Shown: in pieces, positions 1-6,212 of the stretch
How the letters are laid out: each line of letters begins with the position of its first letter
Numbering within the stretch: the first letter of the stretch is position 1
DNA from: Defluviitaleaceae bacterium
GTDB lineage: Bacteria > Bacillota > Clostridia > Lachnospirales > WRAX01
Direction: 5' to 3'
Length of the DNA stretch: 7,174 nt
NCBI GenBank assembly: GCA_009784355.1
Contig: WRBU01000056.1
Span: forward strand, 1-7,174
Program-made: the position numbers and the translations under genes
The notes under the pieces: model-generated
Told to the model about the DNA's origin: nothing
What the model saw: only the letters and a program-made list of their open reading frames with translations
Databases searched by the model: none

Positions 1-171
1 CAAATATAAAAATGCACGCCGTAAGCCGCATCCGGGGCAGGGTACGCCTGTGAGAATATAAAAGGTGCAAGGTATGTATATAGGTAAAATATAGTACGCA
101 ATAACAAATACGCAAATTACGGCAAAAAGTATGAAGAAAATTTTTGCGGGTTTTTTTGTTTTGTGTGTCAT
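1..171 (-). CDS. DUF2752 domain membrane protein, N-terminal part (runs off the left edge)
   Basis: The first 57 codons of a minus-strand gene are present, with no stop before the window edge. It starts at ATG 171-169, with GGAG (rc of 178-181) six bases upstream, 14 nt after the bioY stop. The product has a short basic N-terminus (MTHKTKKPAK), a hydrophobic segment at about residues 11-32, and then GVPCPGCGL at 42-50. A Cys-Pro-x-Cys-Gly motif just after a first membrane segment is the signature of DUF2752, a family of small membrane proteins of unknown function. The family usually has Thr-Arg-Ala after this motif, but here it is Arg-Arg-Ala. It is probably the last or a late gene of the mscL-bioY operon. 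The family call rests on the motif and the hydrophobicity; no function can be given. Confidence 0.8.
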   Translation of the reverse strand, partial: MTHKTKKPAKIFFILFAVICVFVIAYYILPIYIPCTFYILTGVPCPGCGLRRAFLYL

Positions 172-185
172 TATTATCTCCAAAG

Positions 186-722
186 CTATATATTAATGCG
201 AGCTTTAATAAGGGCATAGCGCAGGGTTTTTCCAGCAGTAATAACTATTGCAATTTGTATTAATGAAGTCAGCCAAAATGGCATCATGCCTGCAGCAAAA
301 GCTGCTTCAAGCGGAATTTGTCGCTCAAAAGCAAGCCATAAACTTCCCAAAGTAAGATTGATAGCTACACCTAAAATAATCCAAATTGCCCAATGTGCAA
401 CATTAGTTTTGCGTGCACCGATGCCTGCGGCAAGAGCAATCAAAGGAAAAGTCAAAATAAAACCGCCTGTTGGTCCAAAAATGATACCAACACCACCCGT
501 CATGCTGGTAAAAACAGGCAAGCCTACTGCGCCTAACAATATGTAAATTAAAACAGCAACTACACCTTTTTTTGAACCCAAAACCACACCAGCGAGTGCT
601 ACACCTGTTGTTTGCAATGTAAATGGTATACCACCTACCAAAGGCATACGAATTTGGGCACAAATTGCGATAATTGCTGCAAAAATTGCCACTTGGCAAA
701 TTGATTGTGCGGAAATTTTCAT
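186..722 (-). CDS. bioY: Biotin transporter BioY (ECF S component)
   Basis: A 178-residue integral membrane protein of typical BioY length, almost wholly hydrophobic with about six membrane segments. Family motifs are visible: GGIPFTLQT at 30-38, LLGAVGLPVF at 62-71, and the glycine-rich GPTGGF at 83-88. BioY binds biotin in the cytoplasmic membrane as the substrate-specific subunit of an energy-coupling-factor transporter. No bioM/ecfA or bioN/ecfT gene is in the window, so it probably uses a shared ECF module encoded elsewhere. The ATG at 722-720 has a perfect AGGAGG (rc of 731-736) eight bases upstream. The gene starts 18 nt after mscL and ends 14 nt before the DUF2752 gene, so all three are probably co-transcribed. 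I see no BirA-type operator nearby. Confidence 0.93.
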   Translation of the reverse strand: MKISAQSICQVAIFAAIIAICAQIRMPLVGGIPFTLQTTGVALAGVVLGSKKGVVAVLIYILLGAVGLPVFTSMTGGVGIIFGPTGGFILTFPLIALAAGIGARKTNVAHWAIWIILGVAINLTLGSLWLAFERQIPLEAAFAAGMMPFWLTSLIQIAIVITAGKTLRYALIKARINI

Positions 723-740
723 GTGTTAATCCTCCTGTGC

Positions 741-1157
741 CTATTCTTCCAAAACTGTTAGCTGTGAGGTACAATGCGGGCAACGTGTGGCATCTTTGTG
801 AATATCCGTAAAGCAGAATTCACAAAGACGCGGTGGATTTTTTGGTTCTTCCGCCTTCTTAACTCCGTTAAAAAGTTTATTTGTCCCACGCATGAGTGTA
901 AATACAACAAATGCTATTATAACAAAATTTATTACACTTGTCAAAAAAGAACCATATAAAAATGTTGCGTCAAAAATGGTAAAATAAAGATAGTCAAGAT
1001 TATAGTTTACAAAAATACCGATAAAGGGAGAGATAAGATTGTCTGTTAAGGATGTAACCAAGCCTTGAAAAGATACGCCAATAATAACGCCGATTGCCAT
1101 CGACATTATATTGCCGCGCAAAGCAAATTCTTTAAATTCATTCAAAAACTTTTTCAT
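741..1157 (-). CDS. mscL: Large-conductance mechanosensitive channel MscL with C-terminal zinc-ribbon-like tail
   Basis: A 138-residue MscL, the pentameric membrane channel that opens under high membrane tension and releases solutes during hypo-osmotic shock. It has the amphipathic N-terminus MKKFLNEFKEFALRGN, TM1 at about 15-45 with the pore motif AIGVIIG (Gly22 and Gly26 by E. coli numbering), and TM2 at about 66-90. The position of E. coli Asp18 is Ser here. Instead of the usual charged C-terminal helix, the tail has Cys112-x2-Cys115-x10-Cys126-x2-Cys129, a zinc-ribbon-like pattern ending in CPHCTSQL. An in-frame ATG at 1253 would add 32 residues unlike MscL and would overlap the candidate promoter. 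I chose the ATG at 1157 because it gives the conserved MscL N-terminus, with an AAGGCG Shine-Dalgarno-like site seven bases upstream. It is the first gene of the mscL-bioY-DUF2752 operon. Confidence 0.93.
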   Translation of the reverse strand: MKKFLNEFKEFALRGNIMSMAIGVIIGVSFQGLVTSLTDNLISPFIGIFVNYNLDYLYFTIFDATFLYGSFLTSVINFVIIAFVVFTLMRGTNKLFNGVKKAEEPKNPPRLCEFCFTDIHKDATRCPHCTSQLTVLEE

Positions 1158-1224
1158 ACTATGTCGCCTTTCGCAAATTTCTATATATTGATTTGGGCTT
1201 GTCCAATTCACAAGTGCCATTTTT

Positions 1225-1253
1225 AGTTTATCATCAATATTTTTAAATTGCAA
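1225..1253 (-). promoter_or_regulatory. Candidate sigma-A promoter for the mscL-bioY operon
   Basis: On the minus strand, TTGCAA (rc of 1248-1253), a 17-base spacer, and TAAACT (rc of 1225-1230). Each box matches consensus at four of six positions and the spacing is ideal. Transcription would start near 1218, giving a leader of about 60 nt before the mscL ATG. This is a modest match in AT-rich DNA, so it is only a candidate. Confidence 0.35.
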
Positions 1254-1274
1254 GTTTTTTTCTCTCTTGAAATA

Positions 1275-1322
1275 TATAAGTGCATCAAAGGATGATGATG
1301 TTTGTCCTTTGATGCACTTATA
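1275..1322 (-). terminator. 18-bp perfect hairpin downstream of katA, probable terminator
   Basis: The arms at 1275-1292 (TATAAGTGCATCAAAGGA) and 1305-1322 are exact reverse complements around a 12-base loop. The hairpin begins 10 nt past the katA stop codon and lies before the mscL promoter region, the expected place for the terminator of the nitroreductase-katA unit. There is no clear run of U after the stem on either strand. Termination may therefore be weak, or the hairpin may mainly protect the 3' end of the katA mRNA. Confidence 0.6.
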
Positions 1323-1332
1323 ATTAAATGTA

Positions 1333-2862
1333 CTACTTGCCCCAAACTTTGCTATGAGTTTTGTAAAGTCTTTCGCTGTGGTCTTTTATGGAGGCGAGCT
1401 CTTGTACTTTTGCAATGTCGAGCTTTAATGCCGAAGCAAGTTGTGTGCCGTAGTTTGCATCCGCCATATAACAGTGAGAGGTATGACGATATTTTATATT
1501 TTCGGTAACTGGGGCAATATCCGCCGCTGTATTTGCGATAAGCAAGGCTCTTTTATCGTCCGTTATAAGACGATAAAGGTCGCCTGGCTGATAGAATACA
1601 TCATCACCTTCATAATATTTTGTATGATGGTCGATTGTGGTTTCTTCTTGATGAAAAGGCGGCCCTGCATATTGCGGCTGGTCTTGCCAGTCATCAAACG
1701 AATTTGGAAAGTAGCCTCTTGTAGAGCCGTAGTTGCCGTCAACACGCATAAGTCCGTCGCGATGATATGCGTGATAACCATTTTTTGGCATATTTACGGG
1801 AATTTGGTGGTGGTTTACACCTAATCGATGTCGAGCAGCATCTCCATAAGCAAACAAACGTCCTTGTAGCATTTTGTCAGGAGAAACCCCAATGCCTGGC
1901 ACAAGTGCCGCAGGATTAAATGTCGATTGCTCAACATCTGCATAATAATTTTCTGGGTTGCGGTTAAGCTCTAAAATTCCAACAGGAATACGTGGAAATT
2001 CCTTCTGCGACCAAACCTTTGTAACATCAAAAGGATTATCTTTGTGATTATCCGCTTGTTTTTCGGTCATAATTTGGATTTCCATTGACCACTGCGGAAA
2101 GTCTTTGTTTTCAATGGCGTTGTATAAATCTCTTTGGGCGGACTCCCTGTCATGCGCAATAATTTCTGCCGCCTTTTCATTACTGTAATTTTTTATGCCT
2201 TGCAAGGTTTTGAAGTGAAATTTAACCCAAAAACGCTCGCCGTCTTTGTTCCAAAAAGAGAAAGTATGCGAGCCAAAGCCATGCATGTGGCGGTATCCTA
2301 TGGGGATGCCTCGGTCACTCATTACAATAGTAATTTGGTGCAATGCCTCGGGCAACATAGTCCAAAAATCCCAATTATTCATAGGACTGCGCATATTTGT
2401 GCGCGGGTCTCGCTTCACTGCTTTATTAAGGTCAGGAAAATGTATTGGGTCGCGGATAAAAAACACGGGTGTATTATTACCTACAAGGTCAAAAATGCCT
2501 TGGTTCGTATAAAATTTTATTGCAAAACCTCGGATGTCTCTTTCGGCATCTGCGGCACCACGTTCTCCTGCTACTGTGGAAAAGCGCATGAATACGTCAG
2601 TTTCTTTGCCGATTTTGCCAAACATATCAGCACATGTGTATTTTGTAATATCGTGAGTTACAGTAAATTTGCCAAAAGCACCGCTGCCTTTTGCGTGCAT
2701 TCTGCGCTCGGGTATAACTTCCCTTACAAAATGCGACAATTTTTCTTGAAACCACGCATCCTGCATAACTAGCGGACCACGAGGTCCTGCTGTAATGCTG
2801 TCTTGATGATTTGACACAGGCGCACCCGTAGCAAAGGTCAACTTCTTTTTATCATCACTCAA
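1333..2862 (-). CDS. katA: Monofunctional haem catalase, small-subunit type
   Basis: A full-length 509-residue catalase (EC 1.11.1.6), which converts two H2O2 to water and oxygen in the cytoplasm using haem b. The core is intact. Catalytic His56 lies in [12 protein letters not shown] (53-64), the distal Asn in [11 protein letters not shown] (125-135, Asn129/130), and the proximal haem ligand Tyr339 in [14 protein letters not shown] (335-348). [19 protein letters not shown] (91-109) is also typical. The length fits the small-subunit class rather than the large HPII type. The start is TTG at 2862-2860, supported by GAGGGGG (rc of 2870-2876) seven bases upstream and a normal [10 protein letters not shown]-terminus; no suitable ATG is nearby. 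It begins 23 nt after the nitroreductase gene and is probably co-transcribed with it. A hairpin follows the stop. Catalase in a probable anaerobe points to defence against transient oxygen. Confidence 0.97.
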   Translation of the reverse strand: MSDDKKKLTFATGAPVSNHQDSITAGPRGPLVMQDAWFQEKLSHFVREVIPERRMHAKGSGAFGKFTVTHDITKYTCADMFGKIGKETDVFMRFSTVAGERGAADAERDIRGFAIKFYTNQGIFDLVGNNTPVFFIRDPIHFPDLNKAVKRDPRTNMRSPMNNWDFWTMLPEALHQITIVMSDRGIPIGYRHMHGFGSHTFSFWNKDGERFWVKFHFKTLQGIKNYSNEKAAEIIAHDRESAQRDLYNAIENKDFPQWSMEIQIMTEKQADNHKDNPFDVTKVWSQKEFPRIPVGILELNRNPENYYADVEQSTFNPAALVPGIGVSPDKMLQGRLFAYGDAARHRLGVNHHQIPVNMPKNGYHAYHRDGLMRVDGNYGSTRGYFPNSFDDWQDQPQYAGPPFHQEETTIDHHTKYYEGDDVFYQPGDLYRLITDDKRALLIANTAADIAPVTENIKYRHTSHCYMADANYGTQLASALKLDIAKVQELASIKDHSERLYKTHSKVWGK

Positions 2863-2869
2863 ATATTTT

Positions 2870-2876
2870 CCCCCTC
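2870..2876 (-). promoter_or_regulatory. katA ribosome binding site, supports the TTG start
   Basis: GAGGGGG on the minus strand lies seven bases before TTG 2862-2860, inside the 23-nt gap after the nitroreductase stop. It is the only Shine-Dalgarno-like site near the N-terminus and fixes the non-ATG start. Confidence 0.75.
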
Positions 2877-2885
2877 ACTTAAATA

Positions 2886-3368
2886 TTACCCAATATAGTG
2901 TACTTTTGATGCCACTAGCGGATGAGGATTGCCAGACCTTGCAGCATAGCCTACCGCTAAAACTATTGAAAATTCGTAGCCTGCCGGCCATTTTAATGTT
3001 TCTTTTATACTACCTGCTTCCTCACCTTCAAATAGGAGATACGGCGGGTCTACGATGCAGCTGCCCAGTCCCAAAGATGCAGCTGCCAAAGCCATGGTTT
3101 GCACGGCAATGCCGCAATCTACGTCAACCCATGTAGTGGAATAACTTTTTTTCAAAACAACAATCATTGCAGGTGCTCCATGAGTGCCAAATTTACCTAC
3201 AAGCTCTTTGTCAGAAACGACAATAAAATGCCATGGTTGCTTATTTTGCCCTGATGGCGCAGCCAAGCCTGCTTTTGCTATTGCCTGTAGTTTTTCCATT
3301 TCGACTGTCTGGTCTGTGTACGCACGGCAAGAAAAACGGGTATGTATTGTATTTAACGTTTCGTTCAT
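2886..3368 (-). CDS. Nitroreductase-family FMN oxidoreductase
   Basis: A 160-residue protein of the FMN-dependent nitroreductase superfamily, at the short end of the family range. Visible signatures are the N-terminal RFSCRAYTDQ (11-20, the R-x-S-x-R-x-Y FMN phosphate-binding motif), APSGQNKQPWHFIVV (37-51), the helix DCGIAVQTMALAAASLGLGSC (84-104), and the late AVGYA (138-142). Such proteins reduce nitro compounds, quinones or flavins with NAD(P)H, but the true substrate cannot be read from the sequence. The ATG at 3368 has a perfect AGGAGG (rc of 3377-3382) eight bases upstream. The stop is 23 nt from katA, so the two genes form a unit. Linkage with katA and dps suggests a role in oxidative or redox stress; this is inference. 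No NfsA/NfsB-type assignment is justified. Confidence 0.9.
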   Translation of the reverse strand: MNETLNTIHTRFSCRAYTDQTVEMEKLQAIAKAGLAAPSGQNKQPWHFIVVSDKELVGKFGTHGAPAMIVVLKKSYSTTWVDVDCGIAVQTMALAAASLGLGSCIVDPPYLLFEGEEAGSIKETLKWPAGYEFSIVLAVGYAARSGNPHPLVASKVHYIG

Positions 3369-3391
3369 AAATTTATCCTCCTAAATTTCAA

Positions 3392-3405
3392 TTATATTCA
3401 TATAA
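3392..3405 (-). promoter_or_regulatory. AT-rich palindrome and -10-like box upstream of the nitroreductase-katA unit
   Basis: On the minus strand TTATAT-GA-ATATAA is a perfect 6-2-6 inverted repeat 23 nt upstream of the nitroreductase ATG. A consensus -10 hexamer TATAAT (rc of 3391-3396) overlaps its downstream half, but no convincing -35 stands 16-18 bases before it. An operator over the promoter of a katA operon recalls the PerR box of Bacillus (7-1-7, TTATAAT-N-ATTATAA). The spacing here differs, so the site is only PerR/Fur-like. Confidence 0.35.
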
Positions 3406-3426
3406 CTTGCTCAATTTGCTTAAAAT

Positions 3427-3464
3427 AGTTTTCGAGCGGGGAAAATAATCCCCGCTCGAAAACT
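3427..3464 (-). terminator. Rho-independent-type terminator after dps
   Basis: Two 15-base arms, 3427-3441 (AGTTTTCGAGCGGGG) and 3450-3464, are perfect reverse complements with an 8-base loop. The GC-rich core sits directly against the loop. On the minus strand the hairpin starts four bases past the dps stop codon and is followed by ATTTT, a short U stretch. It separates dps from the nitroreductase-katA unit. Confidence 0.8.
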
Positions 3465-3467
3465 CTG

Positions 3468-3899
3468 TTACTTCACAGACATCTTGAACATCCAAACATG
3501 CTTCTCTAATGTATTTACAGTACCGATACACATATCAGCAGTAACTTCATCGCCAGCAGATTGGGCAATTTCAATGCCTTTTTTAAGCTCTTCTGCCATT
3601 ATGGTGTAGTCTTTTATAAGCGTAGTGTAAATATCTTTTGGCGTTACTTCGCTGCCTTCTTCGCTAATTTTTGTAAGCTCTAAATACTTTTTCAAAGTAG
3701 CAACAGGTGCGCCGCCGATTGCAAGAAGTCTTTCTGCAAATTCGTCAAACAACTCAGTTGTTTCTTCATAAAGTTCTTGGAACTTTGCATGGTGCGGGTA
3801 AAAATCTGGACCCTCTACAAACCAGTGAAAACGGTGTAGCTTAATATACATCACCGCAAAGTCTGCAATACGCTCGTTTAAAAAATTGTGCAATGCCAT
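3468..3899 (-). CDS. dps: Dps-family ferritin-like DNA-protection / mini-ferritin protein
   Basis: A 143-residue Dps-family protein, expected to form a 12-subunit shell that oxidises Fe(II) with H2O2 and stores the ferric product, preventing Fenton damage. The inter-subunit ferroxidase motif is clear: His25 in HRFHWFVEGPDF, His37 in HHAKFQELY, and Asp52 and Glu56 in FDEFAERLLAIGG. At the position of Listeria Dps Asp47 there is Gln41, with Glu42 next to it. The C-terminal helix ends LEKHVWMFKMSVK with no long basic tail, so DNA binding is uncertain and the protein is closer to MrgA/Dpr-type mini-ferritins. The ATG at 3899 has AGGAGG (rc of 3908-3913) eight bases upstream. It has its own promoter and terminator, so it is probably monocistronic, upstream of the nitroreductase and katA genes. 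Confidence 0.95.
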   Translation of the reverse strand: MALHNFLNERIADFAVMYIKLHRFHWFVEGPDFYPHHAKFQELYEETTELFDEFAERLLAIGGAPVATLKKYLELTKISEEGSEVTPKDIYTTLIKDYTIMAEELKKGIEIAQSAGDEVTADMCIGTVNTLEKHVWMFKMSVK

Positions 3900-3953
3900 A
3901 AATTATTCCTCCTTTGATTTTGTTGGATTTTACTTTACAATGTTTCATGGTTA

Positions 3954-3970
3954 AATTATACATTATAATT
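3954..3970 (-). promoter_or_regulatory. Palindromic operator-like site over the dps -10 region
   Basis: AATTATA-ATG-TATAATT on the minus strand is a perfect 7-3-7 inverted repeat. Its downstream arm contains the dps -10 box, so a bound repressor would block RNA polymerase. It resembles PerR/Fur-family boxes in composition (TTATA half-sites), but the half-sites are two bases closer than in the Bacillus PerR consensus. Confidence 0.45.
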
Positions 3971-3983
3971 CCGACAAAAGCAA
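3955..3983 (-). promoter_or_regulatory. Sigma-A promoter for dps
   Basis: On the minus strand, TTGCTT (rc of 3978-3983), a 17-base spacer, and a perfect TATAAT (rc of 3955-3960). Transcription would begin near 3948 and give a leader of about 50 nt. The -35 box is weak (TTG only), but the -10 box and spacing are ideal. Confidence 0.6.
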
Positions 3984-4013
3984 TAGGGAATTTTGAAATT
4001 TTTAGATTTTTTT

Positions 4014-5180
4014 TCAAACTATTACCATAGGGGTTGAAAATTCATTTGGCGCATGGATATTTTTGTGCTTTAAACCAAGCCACCAAAGATTGCTTGCCCA
4101 TAACTCAAATTCCAACATTTCTTTTGCGGATTGCGGAAGGTTATTAATGTCTTTAAGGTTTGTAACGACAGGCAAGCTAGACTTTTTGTGCAAAAGAGAA
4201 ACAAGGTTCTGCTTTTGACGCTTAAAGCCAAGCACACGTATATATTGCGGCTGTTCAGACTTTTTTGTATTTAACAATACCTGTATAGCGGCACGTTTTA
4301 ATGCAGCATGGGTCACATTCTTTGTTTTGGTGGCGTTAATTATATCTGATATATTGTAATAACTTTTTGCTGTTTTATCAAAAATAGTTTTAGTTTTTTT
4401 AGTAGCGAGGGCATAATGGAAGTAGGGGCTCAGGTTGTCTACAAAATTTATTGCTCCATGCAAATGCTCATGCTGTAAAATTTTGTAAGATGACAGTGGT
4501 ACAAAATCAGCTATAATATCTATATTACCACCTAAAATCTCATTTCTCAGAGCTGATGCAGAAGCATAGGGAGGCACTAACTTTTTGCTGTGATGACTTG
4601 CACCCTTGCGAGCTATGGCATGAGGCGTAATGCCTGCACCTATTTTTTCAATGGCTTTAAGGTATTCGATGCCCAAAATATTATTAGGGCTTTTAATAAT
4701 ATCTTCAAAATTTTCGTTGTTAATCATAGCGGAAGAAATAGCTTTTGCACGAGCCTTTGGGAAATTGTCTCCCATTGATAGGTGATGTCTTAAAATCTGT
4801 TTAAACTCATCAGTTTCATTTGCGAGAAATTTTGCGATGTATTTAAGTGCAGAAATATCTGGATTCTCAGCACCAAAGCAAATATCAGTAACAATTCCGC
4901 TGGCATCCAAAATAGAAACTGCACCCTGAGCAAAACCTTCGGCTGAACTCATTGCAAAGTCAGCAGGAAGCTCAAGTACAAGGTCGGCACCGCTCAACAA
5001 CGCCTGTTTTGTACGGGCAAATTTATTTATTACGGCGGGCTCTCCGCGCTGTACGAAGTTTCCGCTCAATATCACAATGACATTTTGAGAATTGCAAATA
5101 TGGCGGGCAGCAGAAATCTGATATGCATGACCATTATGAAAAGGGTTGTATTCGGCAATAATGCCGCAGGTTTTATCCAT
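4014..5180 (-). CDS. tmcAL: tRNA(Met) cytidine acetate ligase TmcAL
   Basis: A 388-residue TmcAL (formerly YlbM/DUF795), a cytoplasmic enzyme that uses ATP and acetate to acetylate the wobble cytidine C34 (ac4C) of elongator tRNA-Met, which helps accurate AUG reading. The N-terminal nucleotidyltransferase-like fold shows GIIAEYNPFHNGH at 6-18, with the HxGH adenylate-binding motif at His15-Asn-Gly-His18, and then SGNFVQRGEPAV at 39-50. Later family motifs are SPNNILGIEYLKA at 164-176, RKGASHHS at 191-198 and SASALR at 207-212. The length is close to that of family members. The open frame extends upstream to 5264, but those 28 residues are hydrophobic and cross the promoter. The ATG at 5180 has GGAG six bases upstream and gives the normal MDKTCGIIAEYNPFHNGH start. 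No terminator is seen before the dps promoter. Confidence 0.95.
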   Translation of the reverse strand: MDKTCGIIAEYNPFHNGHAYQISAARHICNSQNVIVILSGNFVQRGEPAVINKFARTKQALLSGADLVLELPADFAMSSAEGFAQGAVSILDASGIVTDICFGAENPDISALKYIAKFLANETDEFKQILRHHLSMGDNFPKARAKAISSAMINNENFEDIIKSPNNILGIEYLKAIEKIGAGITPHAIARKGASHHSKKLVPPYASASALRNEILGGNIDIIADFVPLSSYKILQHEHLHGAINFVDNLSPYFHYALATKKTKTIFDKTAKSYYNISDIINATKTKNVTHAALKRAAIQVLLNTKKSEQPQYIRVLGFKRQKQNLVSLLHKKSSLPVVTNLKDINNLPQSAKEMLEFELWASNLWWLGLKHKNIHAPNEFSTPMVIV

Positions 5181-5222
5181 AATCCGCTCCAAAAAAGATA
5201 ATATAAAAACGTATATAAAACC

Positions 5223-5251
5223 ATTATAAAATATTTTTAATAAAATTGCAA
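5223..5251 (-). promoter_or_regulatory. Sigma-A promoter for tmcAL
   Basis: On the minus strand, TTGCAA (rc of 5246-5251), a 17-base spacer, and a perfect TATAAT (rc of 5223-5228). Transcription would begin near 5216, giving a leader of about 36 nt before the ATG at 5180. This also argues against the longer reading frame that starts at 5264. Confidence 0.65.
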
Positions 5252-5257
5252 AAAAAA

Positions 5258-5286
5258 TTGACATAGCTGGACAAATGGTGTATTAT
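5258..5286 (+). promoter_or_regulatory. Strong sigma-A promoter for cheR-cheA
   Basis: A perfect TTGACA at 5258-5263, a 17-base spacer, and TATTAT at 5281-5286 (five of six). Transcription would start near 5293, about 34 nt before the cheR ATG. It looks like a housekeeping promoter; I see no sigma-28 (flagellar) signature. Confidence 0.8.
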
Positions 5287-5311
5287 AGATTTGAACATGC
5301 TTTTTTAAGTG

Positions 5312-5317
5312 AAGGAG
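5312..5317 (+). promoter_or_regulatory. cheR ribosome binding site, decides the start
   Basis: AAGGAG lies nine bases before ATG 5327. An in-frame GTG at 5309 would put this site inside the coding sequence, so the ATG is preferred. Confidence 0.75.
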
Positions 5318-5326
5318 CTAGTAGTC

Positions 5327-6136
5327 ATGGATTTAAAAGATTCGGAATTTCGGCAGATAAGAGATTATTTAAAAGAAAATTTTGGCATCTCGATGGCTGA
5401 CGAGAAGCGCACCTTGGTCTATTCTCGTTTGCGCCCTTTGTTGCGGGAAAGGGGATTTGAAAGTTTTCAAGATTTTATTGATTATGTTAAGACCGACAAA
5501 ACTGGTGAAGCATCAATTATAATGGCAAACCGTCTTACCACAAATCACACATTTTTTATGCGGGAGTCAGAACATTTTGATTTGTTGAAAAAAGAGGCTT
5601 TGCCGTGGGTGGTTGAAAATTTTGGCGCAGAAAAAGATTTGAGGATGTGGTGCTGTGCATCTTCCAGCGGGGAAGAACCGTATACCCTGCAAATGGTTGT
5701 TCAAGATTTTTTTGCAAACACAACGGGTTGGAACACAGAAATTTTAGCAACAGATATTTCTGAAAAGGTACTTTTGCAGGCCAGCTATGGGATATATTCT
5801 AACGAAAGTCTCGGTGTTATGCCGGAGGAATGGTTAAAAAAATATTTTTCCAAATACGATAACGACAATATGGTTGTAAAAGACGATATAAAGCGACTTA
5901 TGACTTTTCGTAAATACAATTTAATGGAAGAAAAAATGCCGTTTAAACGAAAGTTTCATATAATTTTTTGTCGCAATGTTATGATATATTTTGACAATAA
6001 CACACGAGAGCAAATGGCAAAACGTTTTTATAATGTTTTAGAGCCGGGCGGATGGCTATTTATAGGGCATTCAGAATCTCTTTCTAATTCAGATGTAGGG
6101 CTAAAATACATACAACCCGCAGTATATAGAAAGTAA
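5327..6136 (+). CDS. cheR: Chemotaxis protein methyltransferase CheR
   Basis: A 269-residue CheR of normal length, a cytoplasmic enzyme that transfers methyl groups from S-adenosylmethionine to glutamates of chemoreceptors (MCPs) during adaptation. The N-terminal helical domain (about 1-70) has the basic stretch YSRLRPLLRERG (32-43), which probably contacts the receptor. The methyltransferase domain follows: LTTNHTFFMRE (70-80), the SAM-binding loop CCASSSGEEPY (109-119), ILATDIS (139-145) with the acidic residue that binds the ribose, IIFCRNVMIYFD (212-223), and GWLFIGHSESL (242-252). There is no C-terminal TPR or pentapeptide extension, which fits a simple CheR. The ATG at 5327 is chosen from the ribosome site. 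cheA follows after 76 nt, with neither terminator nor clear new promoter between them, so the two probably share the upstream promoter. Confidence 0.96.
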   Translation: MDLKDSEFRQIRDYLKENFGISMADEKRTLVYSRLRPLLRERGFESFQDFIDYVKTDKTGEASIIMANRLTTNHTFFMRESEHFDLLKKEALPWVVENFGAEKDLRMWCCASSSGEEPYTLQMVVQDFFANTTGWNTEILATDISEKVLLQASYGIYSNESLGVMPEEWLKKYFSKYDNDNMVVKDDIKRLMTFRKYNLMEEKMPFKRKFHIIFCRNVMIYFDNNTREQMAKRFYNVLEPGGWLFIGHSESLSNSDVGLKYIQPAVYRK

Positions 6137-6212
6137 AGCAAAAATGCGGAGTTGTTTAACATATATTTTATCAAACTCACAAATTATCAAAATAGAACAA
6201 TGGAGGTTATTT

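Noticed and set aside
1158..1253. N-terminal extension of mscL to ATG 1253 (32 extra residues)
   Set aside because: The extra residues are unlike MscL, the frame would begin in the candidate -35 box, and ATG 1157 gives the conserved MKKFLNEFKEFALRGN start with its own ribosome site.
2134..2772. Long open frame (212 codons) on the plus strand opposite katA
   Set aside because: It is fully antisense to a well-conserved catalase, has no recognisable domain, is rich in Cys/His/Lys typical of shadow frames, and has no promoter or ribosome site that I can see.
3954..3970. Exact PerR box upstream of dps
   Set aside because: The half-sites are there, but the spacing is two bases shorter than the 7-1-7 consensus, so I report only an operator-like palindrome.
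5181..5264. Hydrophobic 28-residue N-terminal extension of tmcAL, looking like a membrane anchor
   Set aside because: It is read from AT-rich promoter DNA, overlaps TTGCAA-17-TATAAT, and has no ribosome site; ATG 5180 has GGAG and the standard family start.
5309..5326. GTG start for cheR six codons upstream
   Set aside because: The GTG overlaps the AAGGAG Shine-Dalgarno site that serves ATG 5327.
6137..6212. Separate promoter for cheA in the cheR-cheA gap
   Set aside because: AT-rich, but no pair of -35 and -10 boxes with proper spacing and no sigma-28 signature could be found.
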